A stretch of 64,000 bases of DNA from DASRAA01 sp963814165 (GTDB lineage: Bacteria > Acidobacteriota > Terriglobia > Terriglobales > Acidobacteriaceae), in assembly GCA_963814165.1 (NCBI GenBank), contig CAWFBW010000007.1:186001-250000 (forward strand), in the 5' to 3' direction. Below the pieces are notes generated by a model. That model ran no database searches. It had not been told where the DNA came from and saw only the letters and a program-made list of their open reading frames with translations. Both the position numbers and the translations under genes were made by a program. Shown one piece after another: positions 16,751 through 26,438 of the stretch; position 1 is the stretch's first letter; each line of letters begins with the position of its first letter.

Positions 16751-17692
16751 TCACGACTCCCCACGTGCTAATGCCTCCCGAAAATACTCCAACGACCTCT
16801 CCAGCCCCTCGCGCAACTCCACCTTCGGGTCCCACCCCAACAGTTCCCTAGCCTTCGTAACGTCCGGCCGCCTCCGCTTCGGATCATCCAGCGGTAGAGG
16901 CTCAAACCGCACGGTGCTCTTTGACCCTGTCACCTCCAGCACAATCTGCGCGCACTCCAGCAGGGTGACCTCGCGCGGGTTCCCAATATTCACCGGCAAG
17001 TGTTCGGTGGCCTTCGACAGCGCCACGATTCCCGCAATCTCGTCGCTGACATAGCAGAAGCTGCGCGTCTGCCGGCCGTCGCCGTACACCGTGAGGGCTT
17101 CGCCCCGCAGCGCCTGCTTCATGAAGTTCGAAATCACCCGCCCATCATTGATCTGCAGCCGGGGCCCGTACGTGTTAAAGATACGCACAATCCTCGTGTC
17201 CAAGTGATGGTAGCGGTGATACGCCATCGTCACCGCCTCGGCAAACCGCTTGGCCTCGTCGTACACTGAGCGCGGCCCTACCGGATTCACGTTGCCCCAG
17301 TAGCTCTCGCTCTGCGGTTGCTCCATGGGATCGCCATAACACTCCGACGTCGAAGCCAGCAGAAACTTCGCATCATACTGGCGCGCAATATCCAAGCAGT
17401 TCAGCGTTCCCGCCGACCCCGCTTGCAGTGTCTCAATGCCGTGCTTCAGGTAATCCACCGGGCTCGCCGGCGAGGCGAAATGAAAAACGTAATCCACCTT
17501 GCCAGGATCGAACGAGCGGCACACATCCTGCTCCACAAACTCGAATCGTGCCTCATCCAGCAGATGTTCGAGGTTCTCCATCCGCCCCGTCAGCAGGTTG
17601 TCGGCGCAAACCACCGAGTGCCCTTCCGCCAGCATCGCATCGCACAAATGCGACCCTAGAAATCCCGCACCGCCAGTAATCAAAACCCGCAT
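16751..17692 (-). CDS. UDP-glucuronate decarboxylase (UDP-xylose synthase)
   Basis: 313 residues, the usual length for a soluble UXS. Extended SDR with NAD motif TGGAGFLGSHL (7-17), HFASPASPVDYLKH, catalytic Ser/Thr in LLASTSECYGDP, Tyr-xxx-Lys in SVYDEAKR, RIFNTYGPR and GDGRQTRSFCYVSDE. These match UDP-glucuronic acid decarboxylase, which makes UDP-xylose for cell-surface glycans. A dTDP-glucose dehydratase is less likely because of the ASPASP block. It heads a minus-strand group with the methyltransferase. Confidence 0.9.
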   Translation of the reverse strand: MRVLITGGAGFLGSHLCDAMLAEGHSVVCADNLLTGRMENLEHLLDEARFEFVEQDVCRSFDPGKVDYVFHFASPASPVDYLKHGIETLQAGSAGTLNCLDIARQYDAKFLLASTSECYGDPMEQPQSESYWGNVNPVGPRSVYDEAKRFAEAVTMAYHRYHHLDTRIVRIFNTYGPRLQINDGRVISNFMKQALRGEALTVYGDGRQTRSFCYVSDEIAGIVALSKATEHLPVNIGNPREVTLLECAQIVLEVTGSKSTVRFEPLPLDDPKRRRPDVTKARELLGWDPKVELREGLERSLEYFREALARGES

Positions 17693-17815
17693 CAGCAGCC
17701 CTCAGTCTCCACTCCGCGACAAATCTTACTCCTAGCCTCACCCTCCTGATGTGCCACCTATCACATCCGCAGTGACCTTCCCTACTTATAATGATCCGTT
17801 CCAACAGGCACGCTT

Positions 17816-19051
17816 ATGGCTGACCGCCAATCCGACCTCCTCATCATCGGCGCGGGCATCGTCGGGCTCGCCACCGCGCTCGACTACACACGTCGCTTCC
17901 CCGGCCACCGGCTCATCGTCGTCGAGAAAGAAGACCGGGTTGCGGCCCATCAAACCGGACACAACTCTGGAGTCATCCACTCCGGCCTCTATTACCGCAC
18001 CGGGTCGCTCAAGGCACGCAACTGCGTTGCTGGATCCGCCTCCATGAAGATCTTTTGCGCTGAGCACGGCATTCCTTACGAGGAGTGCGGCAAGCTCGTC
18101 GTCGCAACCGCTACGGAAGAAGTTCCGCGTCTTTCGCAATTGCATGAGCGAGGCATTGCCAACGGAGTACTCGGACTGCGCCTGCTTCATCGCGACGAAT
18201 TTCGCGAGCTCGAACCCCATTGCGAGGGCATCTGCGCTCTGCACGTCCCCTCCACCGGAATTGTGGACTACAAAGACGTCGCCAACAAGTACGCCGAGCT
18301 AATCGAACGCGCGGGGGGCGAGACCGTCTTTCACGCCAAGGTCATCGGCCTTCGCGATGATGGTGACTCCAACATCGTCGAGACCACTGCCGGAAGCTTT
18401 CGAGCACGATATGTGATTAACTGCGCAGGGCTTTACAGTGATGCCATCACGCGAATGGCGGGATGCAAGACCGACCTCGAGATCATTCCCTTTCGCGGCG
18501 AGTATTACGAGATCAAACCCGAGCGCCGCTTCTTGGTTCGCAATCCTATCTACCCTGTGCCCGATCCGCGCTTCCCCTTCCTCGGAGTCCACTTCACACG
18601 TCACGTGGATGGCAGTGTTGAAGCCGGTCCGAACGCGCTACTGGCCTCTCGTCGAGAGGGTTACACCGGCACCGATCCCGATCTCACCGAGGCGATCGAA
18701 ATGCTGCAATGGCCGGGCTTCTGGAAGATGGCGCGCAAGTACTGGAAGATGGGCGCAGCCGAACAGTTCCGCTCCTGGCTCAAGCCCGCCTTCACCCGCG
18801 CCCTGCAGCAGATGGTCCCCAACCTCTCCGCTGACGACCTCGTGCCCGGAGGCTCAGGCGTGCGCGCCCAGGCCGTCGACCGCCATGGCAATCTTGTTGA
18901 CGACTTCCACTTCGTCCACTCTCGCCGCATGATCCACGTCTGCAATGTCCCCTCGCCCGCAGCTACTGCCTCGCTCGAAATAGGGAGAGAGGTAGTGGAT
19001 ATGTTGGTGAACTGCTTCGAACTGCATCCCGACAAGCCTTCCACGAACTAG
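17816..19051 (+). CDS. lhgO: L-2-hydroxyglutarate oxidase/dehydrogenase
   Basis: 411 residues. FAD-dependent DAO-fold protein: N-terminal dinucleotide motif LIIGAGIVGLATALDY (9-24), VVEKED, HNSGVIHSGLYYRTGSLKARNC (strongly characteristic of LhgO), FRGEYYEIKPER and C-terminal HVCNVPSPAATASLEIG. It oxidises L-2-hydroxyglutarate to 2-oxoglutarate and feeds electrons to the quinone pool at the membrane. It is divergent from the uxs gene with a 123 bp gap and has no obvious operon partner. Confidence 0.92.
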   Translation: MADRQSDLLIIGAGIVGLATALDYTRRFPGHRLIVVEKEDRVAAHQTGHNSGVIHSGLYYRTGSLKARNCVAGSASMKIFCAEHGIPYEECGKLVVATATEEVPRLSQLHERGIANGVLGLRLLHRDEFRELEPHCEGICALHVPSTGIVDYKDVANKYAELIERAGGETVFHAKVIGLRDDGDSNIVETTAGSFRARYVINCAGLYSDAITRMAGCKTDLEIIPFRGEYYEIKPERRFLVRNPIYPVPDPRFPFLGVHFTRHVDGSVEAGPNALLASRREGYTGTDPDLTEAIEMLQWPGFWKMARKYWKMGAAEQFRSWLKPAFTRALQQMVPNLSADDLVPGGSGVRAQAVDRHGNLVDDFHFVHSRRMIHVCNVPSPAATASLEIGREVVDMLVNCFELHPDKPSTN

Positions 19052-19327
19052 CCGAAGCTCTCTCCTCTCTTGGGAGACAGCTTCACTGATCGGCTTCGCG
19101 TGCCGAATTCATCCTGTGGCAATCAGACATTCATTCAGCGTTAACGACGATGCCCCATCATCGGCATCAAGCGCGGTAGCCAGGCAGCCGAGGGAAGGGG
19201 GTGGCACTTCGCGATTCTGGAGCCGGCGATTCCATCAAGTAGCAAGCTCTCGTATTCCTCCCGGCAGGGATTGTCCGGGATGACCGCCCCACTGTCGATT
19301 CGCCGAAAGATCACCAAAGGATCTTCT

Positions 19328-20528
19328 ATGCAAATTCTTCGCCCCATCGTTAGGTTTAGCTGGAGACTGGCTCCGTCCCTCTTGCTGCTCGCTTCCCTGG
19401 CACCTGCTTGTATTCAACTGGCTGCCCAAAGTCCCGACCCAGTCGTGCTGTCGTTCTCCACGCTCGGCGACTCGCGGCAAGACCCCACGGCTCCAGATCC
19501 GACGACTCTCCCCGTCTCGGCGCAGGACAAGATCTGGTTGCAGAACACCAAGGCCTGGTCGCGCATCCTGAACACGATTCAGTCGACGCAATCCCGCCGC
19601 CGGCGTGCCCGATCTGGTCTTCTTCAACGGCGACATGATCATGGGATATGGCGATGCCTCCGTTCCCCAAAACAACACGACTGTCTCGGGCATCGTGAAT
19701 TCGGACCTGATGGCGTTCTATCGTCAGTACGGCTTCTGGCGGGGAATGGTGGCAGGGCCGATGGAGACCACGCTGTATGTGGTGCCGGTACCCGGCAACC
19801 ATGAGACGCAATGCAAGGCTTGCGGCAAGATCGCACTGCCGCAGAACGAGGATGCATGGCGCGCCAACATGGGTGATCTGATCCTGGACACGGCGCGTTT
19901 CCAGAAACTGTTCGGCGTACAACCCGCCAACATAAACACCGGCGACAACAGCTCGCTGGACAACCTGACGAGCGATCAGAGCAAGCTGAGCTACAGCTTC
20001 GATCTCGCGGGCTCGCATTTCGTGGTGATTAATACCGACCCGGCCAACAACGATGCCCACGCTCCAGTGCAGTTCTTGTCGGCTGACCTGGCGGCGGCAG
20101 CAGGACGAGGAATCAAGAACATCTTTGTCTTTGGGCACAAGCCCGCCTACACCTACTACTACGGCAAAAACACGCAGTTGCCGGCGGCGCCGGCGGGCCT
20201 GGACAACTTTCCGGCGGCCCGCGACCAGTTCTGGAGCGTGATCCAGAAGTATGGCGCCGTTTACTTCTGCGGCCACGAGCACATTTTCAACATCTCGCAT
20301 CCTCACGGGCCCAACGGCGACACTGCGTGGCAGGTGCTGGTTGGCTCGGGCGGCTCGCCTTTCGAGGCGTTGCCCACCGACGTTACAATCAATCCGCAGA
20401 CCGATCGCGATTACGCCTGGGTGACGGTAAACGTCCAGCAGAGCGGACGGGTCACGATGGCGGCCTACGGCTTCGACGACCAGTACGGCACGACGAAGCT
20501 TCTCGGCTATTACACGCTGAAACCGTAG
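19328..20528 (+). pseudogene. Exported calcineurin-type metallophosphoesterase, frameshifted
   Basis: It starts at ATG 19328 with a signal peptide (PSLLLLASLAPACIQLAAQ), then FSTLGDSRQD. At 19593-19595 (CCC run) the frame slips by one: the first frame reads arginine-rich nonsense, while the other gives AAGVPDLVFFNGDM and continues to 20528 with metallophosphoesterase motifs VVPVPGNHE, VFGHKPAYTY and YFCGHEHIF. Removing one C restores a ~400-residue protein whose metal ligands (D, GD, GNHE, GHxP, GHxH) are all present. It is likely a periplasmic phosphoesterase of unknown substrate. Real mutation or sequencing error in a C run cannot be told apart here. Confidence 0.85.
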
Positions 20529-20754
20529 CGAGAGCACAGAAGAGCGGTACACGAAAGCCCCGTCCGTGATTGATTCGCGGGCGGGGTATTGTTTGGGACG
20601 GGAGTCGCAGTTGGAAGTTTGGAACGTCCCACCCTTTCGCACAGAACGCGAAAGGACGGCGCACCCACATTCCGACGATTGAGACAGGAAGGGCTTATCT
20701 ACGCTGGCCGATTCGGAGTAATATTCTCTTCACCCAACCTGAAGGGAGGTAGTC

Positions 20755-21987
20755 ATGCTAACCCATGCACTCCGCGGGTACGGACCGAGGGTGTTCATCT
20801 CCTATAGCTTCGCTGATACGAAACTTGCGCAACAGGTGGAGTCGGCGCTGACCGCCAAAGGATTCCAAGTGCGCCGCGAAGATGACACTTCCCTCTTCAA
20901 TGAGAAACTGACCGACGCGATTCCAAGGCGCATGGCCGACGCCGAGGTCTTCATCCAGGTGCTCACCTCCACGTCGAACAGCTCCGAGTGGGTTGCGAAA
21001 GAACTCGACTGGATGTTTGAGCATCGCGACGCCGGCTCCGGCATGGTCTTTCTGCCGATCGTATTCGACAAGTCAACCCTGCCGGAACGGCTGAAGGAAT
21101 GGTGGTTCCTCGATCTGTCTGAAACGGGCCTGACGCCGGAGGCGTTGGAAGCGATCGAGCGGTTGTGCCTGAAGAGCGTCCATCTGCTGCGGCTGCGGGA
21201 GGACGATCCGCTGAGCGTGGTCGAGAGCGACCTGGATGCCGCCCTGACGCAACTGCCGCAGGACGGCAAGCGCGTCATCCTCGATAGCGACGGGAAGCTT
21301 ATCCAGTGGAGCCAGGATACCATCGCGTTTGCAGAGGGTGTCGAGGCTCAATATCGGGACAGTTTCCTCAAACAGGAAACGAACAATTTTGATCGACTGG
21401 TAAGGCGGCAGAAGGTTCGAGATGAGGTGTGCAGAAAGCTCATGCTGGAGCTGATGCGGGAAATGAAGTCGTACACCAATGAACCGGTCAAGGACGCACG
21501 GATACCGATGAGGTACTTCCTGCAAATCGTACTTGCAGACCTCGCAGTCAGGGCCGCCGATACCGCGCCGCCGGACCCGCATCCGCTGAGAACCGTGCTG
21601 AAGGAACGCATCGAAGCTGCCCGCGCCGCAAACTCGGCGGGCTGTAGTCCGGGATTCATGAACCCGGGACTCTACGCGTGGGTCTTTGGGGAGAAGGACG
21701 GCGAAGATGCGCTAAGCGATATGGAAATGGAAGCGCCGGGCTTCCGGCCAATCCGGGTCCTAATGCCGACGCACGTCTTCGGCGATATGGCTGATATCTA
21801 CACAGGGGGCGGCCTTACGTTCGCTCCTAAATCAGAGCTGCTGAGCGGAACCTTCATCAACTACGTCATGCCGCAGATCGCCATCCACGCTGCCTACAAT
21901 CTGGTGGACCCCGCAACCGCGAGACTCGATCTCGAACAAAAGTACGCGTGGCGACTCGATCAGTACACCGTCATGGGCATGCATTGA
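20755..21987 (+). CDS. TIR-domain protein with uncharacterised C-terminal region
   Basis: 410 residues, strong Shine-Dalgarno (AAGGGAGGT). The N-terminal TIR domain (about 9-135) has GPRVFISYSFADTKLA (box 1), AEVFIQVLTSTSNSSEW and AKELDWMFEH, with E83 in the position of the NADase glutamate, plus VFLPIVFDKS. The rest (140-410) is predicted soluble and alpha/beta with no family I recognise; it contains a charged helical stretch (FLKQETNNFDRLVRRQKVRDE). TIR proteins cleave NAD+ or make signalling nucleotides in anti-phage defence (Thoeris, CBASS, TIR-STING, TIR-APAZ), but no partner gene (ThsA, cyclase, short Ago) is adjacent. It could be a single-gene sensor-effector or have a housekeeping role. 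Confidence 0.85.
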   Translation: MLTHALRGYGPRVFISYSFADTKLAQQVESALTAKGFQVRREDDTSLFNEKLTDAIPRRMADAEVFIQVLTSTSNSSEWVAKELDWMFEHRDAGSGMVFLPIVFDKSTLPERLKEWWFLDLSETGLTPEALEAIERLCLKSVHLLRLREDDPLSVVESDLDAALTQLPQDGKRVILDSDGKLIQWSQDTIAFAEGVEAQYRDSFLKQETNNFDRLVRRQKVRDEVCRKLMLELMREMKSYTNEPVKDARIPMRYFLQIVLADLAVRAADTAPPDPHPLRTVLKERIEAARAANSAGCSPGFMNPGLYAWVFGEKDGEDALSDMEMEAPGFRPIRVLMPTHVFGDMADIYTGGGLTFAPKSELLSGTFINYVMPQIAIHAAYNLVDPATARLDLEQKYAWRLDQYTVMGMH

Positions 21988-22037
21988 TTGGTTGCGCTCT
22001 CGGCCGCGGATTGCCGAGGCGCAATACTCGAAGTTCC

Positions 22038-22808
22038 CTACCGCACCACCCCTTCGAGCGGAGAGCTGGCGGTGGCGTAGAGCTTCTTGGGCATGCGGCC
22101 TGCGAGAAAGGCCTGGCGGCCGGCGATGACGGCGTTCTTCATGGCTTCGGCCATGAGGACGGGGTCTTGCGCGGCGGCGATGCCGGTGTTCATCAACACA
22201 GCGTCCATGCCGAGCTCCATGGCGATGGCAGCATCGGACGCGGTGCCGACGCCCGCGTCAACGATGAGCGGGACTTCGGTGATGAGCTCGCGGAGAATGC
22301 GCATGCTGGGCAGGTTCTGGATGCCAAGTCCGCTGCCGATGGGCGCTCCGAGGGGCATGACGGCGCTGGCTCCCGCGTCAATGAGTCGCTTGGCAACCAC
22401 AATGTCATCAGAGGTATAAGGTAAAACTGTAAAGCCTTCCTTCACCAATACGCGGGTGGCTTCAACGGTAGCCTGCACATCAGGGAAAAGGGTCTGCTGG
22501 TCGCCGATGACCTCGATCTTGACCCAGTCCGAGAGTCCTACTTCGCGACCGAGACGCGCGGTACGGATGGCTTCGTCGGCGGTGTAGCATCCGGCGGTGT
22601 TCGGCAGGAGAAAATACTTTGCGGGATCGATGAAGTCGAGCAACGACTCTTTGCTGCGGTCGAGATTGACGCGGCGGACGGCAACGGTGACCATCTCAGC
22701 GCCGGAGGCTTCGATGGCGCGCGCGGTTTCTTGCCCGGATTTGTACTTGCCCGTGCCGACGATGAGGCGCGAACGGAATTGCTTGCCTGCGATGATGAAT
22801 GAGTCCAT
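22038..22808 (-). CDS. thiG: Thiazole synthase
   Basis: 256 residues from ATG 22808; the longer upstream frame is not homologous. Typical ThiG: IIAGKQFRSRLIVGTGKY, the Schiff-base lysine K97 in SDWVKIEVIGD, VLPYTSDDIVVAKRL, MPLGAPIGSGLGI and VDAGVGTASDAAIAMELG. It forms the thiazole phosphate ring of thiamin from deoxyxylulose phosphate, dehydroglycine and ThiS-thiocarboxylate. No other thi gene is adjacent and I see no TPP-riboswitch core in the 137 bp upstream, so regulation must lie elsewhere. It is divergent from the P460 gene. Confidence 0.95.
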   Translation of the reverse strand: MDSFIIAGKQFRSRLIVGTGKYKSGQETARAIEASGAEMVTVAVRRVNLDRSKESLLDFIDPAKYFLLPNTAGCYTADEAIRTARLGREVGLSDWVKIEVIGDQQTLFPDVQATVEATRVLVKEGFTVLPYTSDDIVVAKRLIDAGASAVMPLGAPIGSGLGIQNLPSMRILRELITEVPLIVDAGVGTASDAAIAMELGMDAVLMNTGIAAAQDPVLMAEAMKNAVIAGRQAFLAGRMPKKLYATASSPLEGVVR

Positions 22809-22945
22809 GGGGATATTGTAATGAATGCGCGGCGGGTGGGACGTGATTTGGCGCACTTCGTCCCCTGGAGTTTCGCAACCAAGAAGCCTTGCCATATGAT
22901 CGTCGCTCTGGGTAGCAGAACCACGACGGCAATTAGGAGAGCTCA

Positions 22946-23554
22946 ATGCAGCGAATTCTTGCGGCGCTTACAATTTGTGCGTGTCTCGCGGGAGTGGCGA
23001 TGACACAGGCGCCACAATCCAAGCAGCAGCCGGGCCAGGACACGCCCGTCTTCACCGCCGACGGCAAGCTGGAGTTCCCCGCCAACTATCGCGAGTGGAT
23101 CTACCTGAGCACCGGCATCGACATGAGCTATCGGAAAGAGACCGCCGGGATGGGCGGCCACCACATGTTCGATAACGTGTTCGTGAACCCGTCGGCATAC
23201 AAGGCGTTCTTGCAGACTGGAAGCTGGCCCGACCAGACGATTCTGGTGCTGGAAATTCGCGGCGCCGGGAGCAACGCGTCGATCAACAAGTCGGGACACT
23301 TCCAGACCGACGACGTAATGGGGCGCGAAGTTCATATCAAGGACAAGCGACTGCCGGGAGGTTGGGCGTTTTACGACTTCGACAGCGGCAAGCCCACAAC
23401 GCCGTTTCCGCACGAGATGGATTGCTACAGTTGCCACGAGCAGTACGCAGCCGTGGACACGACGTTTGTGCAGTTCTATCCGACGCTGCTCAAGCTGGCG
23501 GAGCAGAAAGGCACGCTGAGCGAAGCGTATAAGAAAGAAGAGGGGAAGAAGTAG
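22946..23554 (+). CDS. Cytochrome P460 family c-type heme protein
   Basis: 202 residues with signal peptide (RILAALTICACLAGVAMTQA). The P460-family fold segments NYREWIYLSTGIDMSY, GHHMFDNVFVNPSAYKAFLQTG, WPDQTILVLEIR, GGWAFYDFD are followed by one heme-binding C160-Y-S-C163-H164 and the family end FVQFYPTLL. P460 proteins are periplasmic and in ammonia oxidisers convert hydroxylamine or detoxify NO; here the role is unknown. It converges with the diheme cytochrome c gene 65 bp on, so the region groups two periplasmic heme proteins. Confidence 0.9.
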   Translation: MQRILAALTICACLAGVAMTQAPQSKQQPGQDTPVFTADGKLEFPANYREWIYLSTGIDMSYRKETAGMGGHHMFDNVFVNPSAYKAFLQTGSWPDQTILVLEIRGAGSNASINKSGHFQTDDVMGREVHIKDKRLPGGWAFYDFDSGKPTTPFPHEMDCYSCHEQYAAVDTTFVQFYPTLLKLAEQKGTLSEAYKKEEGKK

Positions 23555-23619
23555 GGGGCCGCTGTTCGCTATTCGCTCTTCGCAATCGCTGCTTGGTCTC
23601 CGGATTGCGGGATGTTCGG

Positions 23620-24612
23620 TTACGGATGGATTGAGGCCAGGTAGGCGGAGATGGCTACGATGTCATCCATCGTCAGCTTCATGACGGGAGCCTGCATCAA
23701 AGCGGTGGCCGCTCCGCCGCGTGAGGCGATCTGCATGTCATAGAGCTGGCGGGCGATGTAACTGGGGGAGCGGCCGGCGATGGAGGGGACCTTGTCTTTT
23801 CCGCGGAGGTCGTCGCCGTGGCATACGGCGCAAGGCATGGTCGCTCCGTCGCCTCCCTTCTCGACCAGGAACTTCCCTTTCTTCAGACTGCCGGGCGGAA
23901 CGTAGGCGATGAAGCCTGCAGTGTCGTCACGGAGTTCTGTGAGCTCGAGATTCTCGGGCGTCTCGATAATGCGGTTGCCAATAGGCTCTTTAACGGCGGG
24001 CTCGTCGGCGACCAGCATCCATCCAGCAACGTGAGTTTTGGGGACGGTCGCGGTTTCGACTACGCGAATCCAGGGCTTTGGCTTGAGTGCGGAGAAATAG
24101 TCGGCGGCCGCGCCGACCTGCCTCTCGTCGGTGTGCGCTGACAGGGCGATCATGTTGTTTGCCGGCAGAGACTTCGGCTCGGAACTCTTGCGCGCGCCAC
24201 TCTGGAACGCGGCCATCTGCTGCACGATGTAATTCGCGGGCAGTCCTGCGAGGCTGGCATTCTCGGGACGGCCCTGGCCGTTCGGCAGGTGACAGTAGGC
24301 GCAGGCGTAAACGTCCGGCTTCTGGCCGTGCGCCACGACCTCAGGCATGGCGGGATGCGCGTTGGGATGCCAGTCGGGCACGCTGAACAAATCCGCGATC
24401 TGCGAGAGCGTAAACGTCTGCGAACTGTGGGGAACGTGCTGCGGAGTGTCGCCGGTTGGTTTGGCTGGAACATTAGGCGGGTCCACCGCAAATGCCCAGT
24501 ACGGAGGCGGTTGCTGGGAGGCGAGTGGCGCAGCCGATTGTTGGGCGAAGGTGACGGGAGCGAGGGCGCAAATCGAAGTGAGTACGAAGAGGAATTGGCC
24601 CGAATAGCACAT
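23620..24612 (-). CDS. Exported diheme cytochrome c
   Basis: 330 residues from ATG 24612 with signal peptide (FVLTSICALAPVTFAQQ). Two class-I-like domains: C104-A-Y-C107-H108 (followed by PNGQGRPENASLAGLPANYI) and C261-A-V-C264-H265 (followed by GDDLRGKDKVPSIAGRSPSYI), each ending in QL or YxxxSxKP-like helices typical of the cytochrome c553/c4 group. It is probably a periplasmic electron carrier or a subunit accepting electrons from a dehydrogenase. It converges with the P460 gene; co-function is plausible but not shown. Confidence 0.85.
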   Translation of the reverse strand: MCYSGQFLFVLTSICALAPVTFAQQSAAPLASQQPPPYWAFAVDPPNVPAKPTGDTPQHVPHSSQTFTLSQIADLFSVPDWHPNAHPAMPEVVAHGQKPDVYACAYCHLPNGQGRPENASLAGLPANYIVQQMAAFQSGARKSSEPKSLPANNMIALSAHTDERQVGAAADYFSALKPKPWIRVVETATVPKTHVAGWMLVADEPAVKEPIGNRIIETPENLELTELRDDTAGFIAYVPPGSLKKGKFLVEKGGDGATMPCAVCHGDDLRGKDKVPSIAGRSPSYIARQLYDMQIASRGGAATALMQAPVMKLTMDDIVAISAYLASIHP

Positions 24613-24947
24613 GCGCGATATTTTCACGATGGAATCATACTTCACCCACCGACGACAACACGATGACAATATTGAAGACCTATTGAGGTTTGCACAATAT
24701 TGTGAGAGCAAGGTGGCGGAGAGGCGTCCGGCTCGCAGAGTTGTGGTTGCGAAAGCCTGATCTTCCGGGGCGCGGGAAATCTGCAGATTCGCTGAGGAAG
24801 GGAAAGCAGATCCCTCGCCCGCCGCGGCGGGCTCGTGATGACAATTCAAGAGATTGTCACTGTATTGCGCAATATTCAGAAGACGCCAGCAGACGAACAA
24901 TCGCGTGAATTGACCGGCAGTGGCGAACTTTGCTCTCATGGAGCACG
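24613..24947. other. Intergenic, divergent promoter space
   Basis: 335 bp between the diheme cytochrome and mscS starts. Only small palindromes are visible: GC-rich CCCGCCGCGGCGGG at 24818-24831, and GACAAT/ATTGTC arms at 24840-24858. No gene or RNA is recognised. Confidence 0.5.
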
Positions 24948-25946
24948 ATGCCAGACCATCCTCAGCGTGAACATGACGTACCCACACAGAAGCGCGGCAA
25001 AGTCTACTTATGGGCCGCGCTGGGACTCCTGGCCGTCATCGTGCTCATCGATTTCGACTGGAAGAACTTTTCGGGAATCCTCGGCGAAGGCGGCGGCCGT
25101 ATACGGCACGCGCTGAATCTACGGCTCTTCAGCCTTGGTCAGGCCTCGATTTCAGTTCTCTTCCTGCTAAAGGCCATCCTTTTCGTGCTGCTGTTGAGCG
25201 GCGCCTTACGATGGCTGAGGCATCAGATCTACATCAGGCTCAGGCGGACGGCAATGGGAGACTCGCGCGCGTTCCTGCTGGCGCGGTTTACCTCCATCGT
25301 CATGTACGCGCTGGGACTGCTCGTAGGCGTGGAATGGACTGGGCTGAACCTTAACACACTTGCCATCGTCGGCGGCACAGTCGGTATTGGCGTCGGGTTT
25401 GGCCTGCAGCAGATTGTCGGGAACTGGGTGGCTGGACTCGTGCTGATGATTGAACAGCCAGTGCGAATCGGCGACGTGATTAGCGTAAAGTCGCTCGCCG
25501 GCACCATCGTCAGGATCGGCGGACGCAGTACGTGGGTCCGCACCTATGACGATGAAGTGGTCATCATTCCCAACTCTGACCTTACGACGCACCAGGTCGT
25601 AAACTGGACGGCCAACGATCTGAAGGTGCGCCTCACCATTCCGGTGGGGGTAAGTTACGGGAGCGACCCGGAACAGGTGCGAAACACGCTGTTGCAAATC
25701 ATGGAGCAGAATTCTGAGGTGCTGAAGGCCCCGCCGCCCGAAGTCATCTTCAAGGACCTTGGAGACAGCTCACTGGATTTCCTTTTGCGCTTCTGGGCTG
25801 TGGTTTCTCCCGACCAGGATCATTATGGGTTGAAGAGTGACTTGTACTTCGCGATCCTGAAGAGTTTCCGCGAACAAGGGATTGAGATCCCCTTCCCTCA
25901 ACGCGATGTACACCTGCGAAGCGCCGACATGCCGCGGACCTCGTGA
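24948..25946 (+). CDS. MscS-family mechanosensitive channel
   Basis: 332 residues; ATG 24948 has GGAG upstream and is preferred over a TTG at 24930. Transmembrane helices lie near 20-36, 65-90 and 110-130, followed by the MscS pore helix region TVGIGVGFGLQQIVGNWVAG and LMIEQPVRIGDVISV, then the beta domain (GGRSTWVRTYDDEVVIIPNS) and the cytoplasmic alpha/beta vestibule. It releases solutes under hypo-osmotic shock. It is single-gene and shorter than the large MscK types. Confidence 0.92.
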   Translation: MPDHPQREHDVPTQKRGKVYLWAALGLLAVIVLIDFDWKNFSGILGEGGGRIRHALNLRLFSLGQASISVLFLLKAILFVLLLSGALRWLRHQIYIRLRRTAMGDSRAFLLARFTSIVMYALGLLVGVEWTGLNLNTLAIVGGTVGIGVGFGLQQIVGNWVAGLVLMIEQPVRIGDVISVKSLAGTIVRIGGRSTWVRTYDDEVVIIPNSDLTTHQVVNWTANDLKVRLTIPVGVSYGSDPEQVRNTLLQIMEQNSEVLKAPPPEVIFKDLGDSSLDFLLRFWAVVSPDQDHYGLKSDLYFAILKSFREQGIEIPFPQRDVHLRSADMPRTS

Positions 25947-26021
25947 TCGTCCGAACTCTCAGGCACGGCATCCCGCGCTGGCTGCATCGCTACCCTGACG
26001 CCAGCCCCTTCTCGTGCCTCG

Positions 26022-26438
26022 TTACTTCGCCGGCTCCGCCGGTTTCGCGGGCTCAGGGGGCTTCCCCGCCTGCAGCTTGGCCAGCGACTCGTCCACCCGG
26101 GTTTTGAAGTCGCCGCGATCGTTGTGCTCCCATCCGCTGTAGTTCGAACCCACCTGCATCTCGCAGCCTGTTCCTTTGGTCACCAGCTTGACGTGATTGG
26201 TGCGCTGCAAGACGGCGCCGGAAACGTTGGCGTGCACGGAGTGCTTCACCTGGTAGGCCGCTGTCATCAGCGCCTCGTCACTGCTCTCTACGGTGTAGTT
26301 GTCAGGATTGGCGAGGACGGCTTTGACGGCGGGCCACAATTGGTCGCAAGGTAAGGAATAGCTTGTCTTGTAGGTATATCCAAACATCGGCAGTGCGAGA
26401 ATAATCGTAATCAATGCGACAAGCAGAGATTTAGGCAT
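26022..26438 (-). CDS. Small exported protein, unknown
   Basis: 138 residues from ATG 26438 (GGAGAAATTC upstream). A signal peptide (LLVALITIILALPMFGYTY) precedes a compact domain with two cysteines (LPCDQLW; GTGCEMQVG) and a C-terminal Lys/Pro/Ala/Glu repeat tail (PEPAKPAEPAK). The size, the LWPAVKAVLANPDNYTV segment and the VKLVTKG strand resemble small exported alpha/beta proteins seen widely in Acidobacteria. I cannot assign a function. Confidence 0.7.
   Translation of the reverse strand: MPKSLLVALITIILALPMFGYTYKTSYSLPCDQLWPAVKAVLANPDNYTVESSDEALMTAAYQVKHSVHANVSGAVLQRTNHVKLVTKGTGCEMQVGSNYSGWEHNDRGDFKTRVDESLAKLQAGKPPEPAKPAEPAK

Noticed and set aside
22809..22945. TPP riboswitch before thiG
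   Set aside because: No CUGAGA-like or paired core in the leader read on the minus strand.
24690..24840. tRNA-like or structured RNA before mscS
   Set aside because: No cloverleaf with TTC loop and CCA-like end could be drawn; only small palindromes.
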